The position numbers were made by a program, and so were the translations under genes. The notes beneath the pieces are model-generated. The model was not told where the DNA came from. It worked only from the letters and a program-made list of their open reading frames with translations, and ran no database searches. From Streptomyces sp. VRA16 Mangrove soil (lineage in GTDB: Bacteria > Actinomycetota > Actinomycetes > Streptomycetales > Streptomycetaceae), in assembly GCF_017377775.1 (NCBI RefSeq), contig NZ_JAFVLN010000019.1, forward strand, positions 1 to 64,000: a stretch of 64,000 nt of DNA, written 5' to 3'. Positions 59,067 through 64,000 of this stretch are shown here, piece by piece; positions within the stretch are counted from its first letter, which is position 1; every line of letters starts with the position of its first letter.

Positions 59067-59522
59067 TCACACCGCGACCAGCGGCGCGTCCTTCTTCCAC
59101 TTGAGGATCTTGTCGAAGCTGACGACGGCGCCGCCCCTGCCGGGCTTGTTGACGAAGTGCACGTGGTCGGCGAGTTCGCGGATGAGGCACAGGCCGCGGC
59201 CGTTCTCCGCGTGGTCGGGCGCGGGACGGGTCAGGGAGCGCCCCTTCAGCGAGGGGAAACCGGGGCCCGAATCGGCCACTTCGATGCGGCACTTCTCGCC
59301 GTCCAGATACGCGGTGACCCGGTAGGCGCCCGAAGCCTCGCTGCCGGCCAGGGAGCCGCCGTGCTCGACCGCGTTCGCACACGCCTCGCTGAGCGCGACC
59401 GACAGGTCGTAACAGACGTCGGGGTCGACGCCCGCGGTCTCCATGGTGCCCAGGAACAGGCGCCTGGCCAGGGGAACGCTCGCAGCGTCGCGCCGCAGAT
59501 GGAGGGACCACCAGATGCTCAT
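59067..59522 (-). CDS. HATPase-domain anti-sigma-factor-like kinase
   Basis: A 151-residue SpoIIAB-like ATPase: VALSEACANAVEHGG (N-box), EVADSGPGFP and NGRGLCLIRELADHVHF. It should bind or phosphorylate anti-anti-sigma partners, possibly of the SigF/SigN group at the start of the window, though no partner gene adjoins. ATG 59522 follows GGAGGCTGGAGC. It is divergent from the membrane protein gene at 59714, sharing a palindromic region. Confidence 0.82.
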   Translation of the reverse strand: MSIWWSLHLRRDAASVPLARRLFLGTMETAGVDPDVCYDLSVALSEACANAVEHGGSLAGSEASGAYRVTAYLDGEKCRIEVADSGPGFPSLKGRSLTRPAPDHAENGRGLCLIRELADHVHFVNKPGRGGAVVSFDKILKWKKDAPLVAV

Positions 59523-59579
59523 GCTCCAGCCTCCAGGGCGCGGCTCGACATACCGATACGTATTGCCGCCACGGCCCTT

Positions 59580-59608
59580 GCGCAATCACGGAGTTGACGT
59601 GATTGCGC
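59580..59608. promoter_or_regulatory. 11-bp inverted repeat between divergent genes
   Basis: GCGCAATCACG (59580-59590) and CGTGATTGCGC (59598-59608) are perfect arms around 7 bases, centred between the HATPase gene and the copper-cluster membrane protein. A likely operator for one or both. Confidence 0.5.
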
Positions 59609-59713
59609 CCATATAGCCGACGCGCACGGTACGTCCGGCGAGGTAAGGGAGATTTGGGACCTTGTGGACCTGCCGTATGGAGCGGGTCGGCCCAGTGCGA
59701 TGATGAGGCCGCC

Positions 59714-60496
59714 ATGACTGCCCCCCACACGCGCAGCGCGGCCGACCTCCGGCTGCTGAGGGCCGCGGTGTTCGCCGCGGTCTGCGTCGTGCTGTCCGCG
59801 GCGGGGCACGTCCTCGGGTCGACCTCCACGGTGCCGCTGTGGACGCTGGGGCTCGGCTCTCTCCTCGCCTTCTGCGTGGCCCTGCCGATGGCCGGGCGCG
59901 AGCGCTCGCTGGCCGGCATCGCCGTCACCCTGGGCATCGGGCAGATCGGCCTGCACACCCTGTTCGGCCTCGGCCAGAACCACGCCTCCATGGCCATGGG
60001 TTCCGCGCAGCCGTCCGTCATGGAGCGGGCCGCGCGGCTCATGTGCGGGGCGGGTGCCTCGGCGCTCAGCCCGGCGCAGGCGCAGCGCATCCTGGACGAC
60101 GCCGGGGTGCCGTCCACCCCCATGCACCACGACGCCGTCGCGGCCGGGGCCTCGATGGCGCTGCTGCCGTCGCTGCCCATGCTCATCGGCCACCTGCTCG
60201 CCGCGGTCGGCGCCGGGTGGCTGCTGCGCCACGGCGATCTGGCCCTGGGGCGCGTCGTGGAGCTCTCGCGGCTCTCGGCGCACGGGGTCGCGGAAGCGGC
60301 GCCCACCCGTTCGCTGCGCGCGGCCCTCGCGCTCGTCCGCGCGCTGCGGGCCGGGCTGCCGGGGGCTCCCGAGCTGCTCGCGCGGGTGACGCGGACCGGG
60401 TTCGCCGAGCCGCCCGCCCTGTGGACGGCGACGCTCCAGCACTCGGTGATCCGGCGCGGGCCACCGTCCTCCGACGCGTTCCTTCTCGCCGCCTGA
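59714..60496 (+). CDS. polytopic membrane protein of the copper cluster
   Basis: A 260-residue integral membrane protein with about six helices (13-35, 42-60, 68-86, 140-185). Met/His-rich loops (QNHASMAMGSAQPSVMERAARLMCG, STPMHHDAV) could bind copper. I recognise no formal family; position directly before ycnI and sco is as in S. lividans. ATG 59714 is the natural start after the divergent control region. A role in copper uptake is inferred from context and Met/His content. Confidence 0.72.
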   Translation: MTAPHTRSAADLRLLRAAVFAAVCVVLSAAGHVLGSTSTVPLWTLGLGSLLAFCVALPMAGRERSLAGIAVTLGIGQIGLHTLFGLGQNHASMAMGSAQPSVMERAARLMCGAGASALSPAQAQRILDDAGVPSTPMHHDAVAAGASMALLPSLPMLIGHLLAAVGAGWLLRHGDLALGRVVELSRLSAHGVAEAAPTRSLRAALALVRALRAGLPGAPELLARVTRTGFAEPPALWTATLQHSVIRRGPPSSDAFLLAA

Positions 60497-60658
60497 CACG
60501 GCATCCGCAAGCTCCACCGCGCAGTGCGTGGGGTGTGGTGTGCCGTGCGGCACGCGCGCGTACCCGCTCGTTCTCACCGACAACCGCCTTCATGCGGCCT
60601 GTCCGGGTGCGCGCCCCACCCTTCGTCGGATCCCACTGAACGTGGAGTTCTTTCTGCC

Positions 60659-61396
60659 ATGAAGAAGATGTCCCGCGCCGCTCTCGTCGGTGCCGCCGCC
60701 GTCTCCTCCGTCGTCCTCGTCTCCGCCCCCGCCTTCGCGCACGTGAGCGTGCAGCCGGAGGGCACCGCCGCCAAGGGCGGCTACGCCGTGGTCGACTTCA
60801 AGGTCCCCAACGAGCGCGACGACGCCGCGACCACCCAGTTGGAAGTCGCCTTCCCCACCGACCACCCGCTCGCCTCCGTGATGCCGGAGCCGGTGCCGGG
60901 CTGGAAGGCCGTGGTCACCAAGTCGAAGCTCGACAAGCCGCTGACCCTGCACGGCGAGAAGATCACCGAGGCCGTCTCCAAGGTCACCTGGACCGCGACC
61001 GGCTCCGGTGACGCCAAGGGGATCCAGCCCGGCTACTTCCAGAAGTTCCCGGTGTCCATCGGCCAGCTGCCGACCGACGCCGACCAGCTCGTCTTCAAGG
61101 CGATCCAGACGTACGACAACAAGCAGGTCGTGCGCTGGATCGAGCCGCAGCAGAAGGGCCAGGAGGAGCCGGAGAACCCGGCGCCCACCCTGGAGCTGTC
61201 GGCCGCGACCGACGACGAGCACGGCGCGTCCGGCGCCTCGGCGACGGACGACCACAAGGAGACGGCCGCCGCCTCCTCCGACACGTCCTCCGGCAGTGAC
61301 ACCACCGCCCGCGTCCTCGGCATCGTCGGCATCGCCGTCGGCGCCGCCGGTGTGGCGTTCGGTGTCCTGGCGGGCCGTCGGCGTACCAACAGCTGA
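60659..61396 (+). CDS. ycnI: YcnI/DUF1775 copper-binding membrane-anchored protein
   Basis: A 245-residue protein. The signal peptide ends AFA-HVSVQPEG, so the mature N-terminus is His, the copper ligand of YcnI. The DUF1775 beta-sandwich (about 28-170) has YAVVDFKVPNERDDAATTQLEVAFP, WTGKxx-like VTWTATGSG and WIEPQQKGQEEPENPAPTLELS. A Ser/Ala/Asp linker and a C-terminal helix (about 218-240) tether it. It handles Cu2+ outside the membrane. A long hairpin (61406-61446) separates it from sco. Confidence 0.88.
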   Translation: MKKMSRAALVGAAAVSSVVLVSAPAFAHVSVQPEGTAAKGGYAVVDFKVPNERDDAATTQLEVAFPTDHPLASVMPEPVPGWKAVVTKSKLDKPLTLHGEKITEAVSKVTWTATGSGDAKGIQPGYFQKFPVSIGQLPTDADQLVFKAIQTYDNKQVVRWIEPQQKGQEEPENPAPTLELSAATDDEHGASGASATDDHKETAAASSDTSSGSDTTARVLGIVGIAVGAAGVAFGVLAGRRRTNS

Positions 61397-61405
61397 GCCA
61401 TCAGT

Positions 61406-61446
61406 GGCGGTTGCCGGGGCCGCGGTGGGCGGCCCCGGCAACCGCC
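61406..61446 (+). terminator. 16-bp stem between ycnI and sco
   Basis: Perfect arms (61406-61421, 61431-61446) with a 9-base loop and no T run. It may end or attenuate the ycnI transcript before sco, or stabilise its 3' end. Confidence 0.6.
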
Positions 61447-61474
61447 CGCCCTCTCACCTCTGGGACATTTCTCT

Positions 61475-62140
61475 ATGCGCACGACCAACAAGAAGACCCT
61501 GCTCGCCGTCGTCGGCCTCGTCTCGGCGGCCGCCTTCACCCTGTCCGCCTGCGGCGGCGGGGGCGACAGCGACAAGCCGGTGACCGAAGTGTCGACCGAG
61601 GCGGGTTCGCAGAAGGCCGCGACCGTCCTCGACAAGCCCTTCGAGAAGCCGGACCTGGTCCTCACCGACACCCACGGCAAGAAGTTCGACCTGCTGGAGC
61701 GGACCAAGGGCAAGCCGACGCTGATCTACTTCGGCTACACGCACTGCCCCGACGTCTGCCCCCTGACGATGAGCAACATCGCGGTCGCCAAGAAGGCGCT
61801 GCCCCAGGCCGAGCAGGACAAGCTGCAGGTCGTCTTCGTCACCACCGACCCGGACCGTGACACCCCGGCCGTGCTCGGCAAGTGGCTCAAGGCCCAGGAC
61901 CCCGACTTCATCGGCCTGACCGGCGACTTCGCCACCATCCAGGGCGGCGCCCGGCAGCTCGGCATCTCCATCGAGCCGACGCAGAAGGACAAGAACGGCA
62001 AGCTGGTGTCGGTGCACGGCACGCAGGTCATCGCGTTCTCGCCGAAGACCGACGGCGGATACGTCCTCTACGGCGAGGACGCCACCGTCGACGACTACAC
62101 CAAGGACCTCCCCAAGCTCGTCAAGGGGGAGAAGCCGTGA
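61475..62140 (+). CDS. sco: Sco1/SenC-type copper chaperone lipoprotein
   Basis: A 221-residue lipoprotein: signal peptide with lipobox LSAC (Cys26), thioredoxin-like fold with copper-binding CPDVC (about 89-93, YTHCPDVCPLT) and His in KLVSVHGTQVIAF (about 177). It delivers copper to the CuA/CuB site of cytochrome c oxidase; in S. lividans Sco is also required for morphological development under low copper. Its stop overlaps the ecuC start (GTGA). Confidence 0.93.
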   Translation: MRTTNKKTLLAVVGLVSAAAFTLSACGGGGDSDKPVTEVSTEAGSQKAATVLDKPFEKPDLVLTDTHGKKFDLLERTKGKPTLIYFGYTHCPDVCPLTMSNIAVAKKALPQAEQDKLQVVFVTTDPDRDTPAVLGKWLKAQDPDFIGLTGDFATIQGGARQLGISIEPTQKDKNGKLVSVHGTQVIAFSPKTDGGYVLYGEDATVDDYTKDLPKLVKGEKP

Positions 62141-62616
62141 AGCGCGCCCCGCTGACGCTCGGTGCCCTCGCCGTCGCCGCCGCGCTCTCGCTGACCGCCT
62201 GCGGCTCCGGCTCCGACGCGGACTCCGCGCGGCCCGAGGTGAAGGTCGAGGGCGCGTTCATCCCCGCCCCCGCGTCCGGTGACATGGCGGCCGGGTTCTT
62301 CGTCGTGCGCAACGGCGGCGGCGCCGACACCCTCACCTCGGTGAGCAGCGCCGTCGCCGGTGACGTCACCATGCACAGCACCAAGGACGGCGTCATGACG
62401 GAGGAGAAGTCCTTCGCCGTGCCCGCCGACGGCGACCTGGACTTCGAACGGGGTGGCAACCACCTCATGTTCGAGAACCTGAAGCACAGGCCGAAGGAAG
62501 GCGACAAGGTGTCGGTGAAGCTGCACTTCGCCAAGTCCGGCACGGTCGACGTCGCGTTCCCGGTGAAGGCCGCCACCTACAACCCGTCGTCGCACGCGTC
62601 TCATTCGTCTCAGTGA
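62137..62616 (+). CDS. ecuC: PCu(A)C copper chaperone lipoprotein (ECuC)
   Basis: A 159-residue lipoprotein: signal peptide with lipobox LTAC (Cys22), and the PCuAC cupredoxin-like domain (EGAFIPAPASGDMAAGFFVVRNGG, VTMHSTKDGVM, GGNHLMFENLK) with the Met/His ligands in H-x-n-M and HLM. The tail is His/Ser-rich (SSHASHSSQ). In S. lividans ECuC passes Cu(I) to Sco. Translationally coupled to sco. Confidence 0.92.
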   Translation: MKRAPLTLGALAVAAALSLTACGSGSDADSARPEVKVEGAFIPAPASGDMAAGFFVVRNGGGADTLTSVSSAVAGDVTMHSTKDGVMTEEKSFAVPADGDLDFERGGNHLMFENLKHRPKEGDKVSVKLHFAKSGTVDVAFPVKAATYNPSSHASHSSQ

Positions 62617-62630
62617 GGGGCTGACCGTAC

Positions 62631-64000
62631 GTGAAGACCATCGCTCCCCGCTTCCGGCACCTGGTGCTGCTGTTCCTCGCCGTCACCGGCGCGCTCCTGG
62701 CCGGTGCCGCCCCCGCGTCCGCGCACGCCGCGCTGACCGGGAGCGACCCCGCGCAGGGAGCGGTGGTCCAGAAGGCACCCCGCCAGATCGCGCTGACCTT
62801 CTCCGAGGACGTCGCCATGTCCGGCGGCTCGGTGCGCGTGCTCGACCCGTCGGGCAAGCGCGTCGACAACGGCAAGGTCGGCCACACCAAGGGCACGACC
62901 TACACGGTGGGACTGCACTCGGGCCTGCCCGACGGCACGTTCACCGTCGCCTACCAGGTCGTCTCCGCCGACAGCCACCCCGTGTCGGGCGCCTATACGT
63001 TCTCCATCGGCGCCCCCTCCAAGACCTCCGCGGTGATCACCGACCAGAACGCGGGCGGGGGCGTCGTCGGCGCCCTCTACGGCTTCGGCCGCTACGTCTC
63101 GTACGCGGGTTTCGTGCTGCTCGTCGGCGGCGCCGCGTTCGTGCTCGCCTGCTGGCCGCGCGGCGCCGCGATCAAGCCGGTGCAGCGGGTCGTGGTCGGC
63201 GGCTGGACCGCGCTGACCGCGGCCACCATCGCGCTGCTGCTGATGCGCGGCTCGTACACCGGGTCGGGCAAGGTCGGCGACATCTTCGACATGACGCTGC
63301 TCGGCCAGGTCCTGCAGACGAAGACCGGCGCGGCGCTCACCTCCCGGCTGCTGCTGCTCGCCGCGGCCGCGCTCTTCATCGCGGTGCTCTTCGGCGCCTA
63401 CGTGAAGCGGGCCGAGGAGGCACGGGAGGCGGGCGACGACGACGGGGGCGACAGCGCGAAGGAGGTCAGGGACCTCACCTTCGGGCTCGCCATCGGCGGC
63501 ACCGTCGTCGCGGCAGGACTCGCCGCGACCTGGGCCATGGCCGAACACGCCTCGACCGGTATCCAGACGGCGCTCGCGATGCCCGTCGACGTGCTGCACC
63601 TGCTGGCCGTCGCGGCCTGGCTCGGCGGTCTGACGACCCTGCTCGTCGCGCTCTACCGGGCGCCGTCCATCGAGGCGTCGGCCGTGCGCCGCTTCTCGCG
63701 GGTGGCCTTCTGCGGCGTCGTCCTGCTCGCCGCCACCGGCCTCTACCAGTCCTGGCGGCAGGTCGGCTCCTGGTCGGCGCTGACCGGAACGACGTACGGG
63801 CAGCTGCTCCTGGTCAAGGTCGGGCTCGTCGCCGTGCTCGTCGGCATCGCGTGGATCTCCCGCCGGTGGACCGGGCGGCTCTCCGAGTCGGCCGCGCCCG
63901 TCGAGGAGAAGGAACCGGTCACGGTCGGGGGCGGCGCCGAGAAGGCCGGGTCGGGGAGCAAGAAGTCCGACGACCCCGAGCGCGCCGCCCAGCTCGCCCG
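62631..64000 (+). CDS. CopC-CopD-like copper resistance/uptake protein (partial)
   Basis: The frame starts at GTG 62631 after GAGGGG and runs off the window at 64000. The signal peptide ends SASA-HAAL, so the mature N-terminus is His-Ala-Ala, as in CopC. A CopC domain (about 32-125, GSDPAQGAVVQKAPRQIALTFSEDV, DSHPVSGAYTFSIG) is followed by several CopD-type helices (about 145-420) and a charged C-terminal extension begins (EEKEPVTVGGGAEKAGSG). It should bind copper outside and pass it across the membrane. Fourth gene of the copper cluster. Confidence 0.9.
   Translation, partial: MKTIAPRFRHLVLLFLAVTGALLAGAAPASAHAALTGSDPAQGAVVQKAPRQIALTFSEDVAMSGGSVRVLDPSGKRVDNGKVGHTKGTTYTVGLHSGLPDGTFTVAYQVVSADSHPVSGAYTFSIGAPSKTSAVITDQNAGGGVVGALYGFGRYVSYAGFVLLVGGAAFVLACWPRGAAIKPVQRVVVGGWTALTAATIALLLMRGSYTGSGKVGDIFDMTLLGQVLQTKTGAALTSRLLLLAAAALFIAVLFGAYVKRAEEAREAGDDDGGDSAKEVRDLTFGLAIGGTVVAAGLAATWAMAEHASTGIQTALAMPVDVLHLLAVAAWLGGLTTLLVALYRAPSIEASAVRRFSRVAFCGVVLLAATGLYQSWRQVGSWSALTGTTYGQLLLVKVGLVAVLVGIAWISRRWTGRLSESAAPVEEKEPVTVGGGAEKAGSGSKKSDDPERAAQLA

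Overview
The window is chromosomal DNA of a Streptomyces or very close relative. Base composition is very GC-rich with strong third-position GC bias. It carries a pair of sporulation-type sigma factors arranged like sigF/sigN of S. coelicolor, a Streptomyces subtilisin-inhibitor family protein, GTG starts and 4-base stop/start overlaps, leaderless promoters, a perfect parS site and an actinomycete integrative conjugative element (AICE). The order of core genes (sigF, sigN, a MarR/exporter pair, a two-component system with glycosyltransferases, an SSI-type inhibitor, ... HtrA, PepP, the Sco/ECuC copper genes) resembles, from memory, the origin-proximal SCO3960-SCO4035 region of S. coelicolor. 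That comparison was not computed.

1-4.5 kb: a hairpin-rich gene-free stretch, a small membrane protein, a Dabb protein, sigF, sigN and a secreted Ser/Gly-rich protein. 4.5-9.2 kb: a MarR regulator with a 14-helix exporter that carries three carboxypeptidase-regulatory-like repeats, a YceI protein with the same kind of domain, and a PPOX flavin/F420 enzyme. 9.3-12.7 kb: a TetR regulator and DHA2 exporter behind a 34-bp palindrome, and a divergent secreted EEP-family hydrolase. 12.8-18.9 kb: an operon of response regulator, sensor kinase, GT2-GtrA and GT39 proteins. 18.9-23 kb: amidohydrolase, monooxygenase-like protein, DUF2797 protein, tRNA-Arg, tRNA-Ser and the SSI-type inhibitor. 23-30.6 kb: a very large degenerate PAS/kinase/receiver protein, a parS site, an acyl-CoA synthetase, an ECF-type sigma factor and a DUF1906 protein.

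30.7-35.5 kb is a tight operon matching the components of the mycobacterial igr operon (two acyl-CoA dehydrogenases, MaoC-DUF35, MaoC, Ltp2-like lyase), likely for propionate side-chain removal from steroid-like CoA thioesters. 35.7-37.3 kb holds a small Asn/Gln/Ser-rich secreted protein and a PrimPol gene with a TTA codon. 37.4-48.3 kb is a 10.8-kb AICE between 55-bp repeats of the 3' part of tRNA-Ser(UGA): integrase, excisionase, RepSA-type initiator, small spread/transfer proteins, an FtsK-type TraB, a divergent regulator module and cargo (NERD protein, unknown protein).

48.3-64 kb returns to the chromosome: tRNA-Ser(UGA), HtrA-like protease, GDPD phosphodiesterase, two HATPase proteins, SEC-C/DUF5926 protein, a candidate small RNA, a secreted protein, a PrimPol-N protein, a GAF-SpoIIE phosphatase lacking one usual metal ligand, aminopeptidase P, a methyltransferase, and a copper-handling cluster (membrane protein, YcnI, Sco, ECuC, CopC-CopD) that runs off the end.
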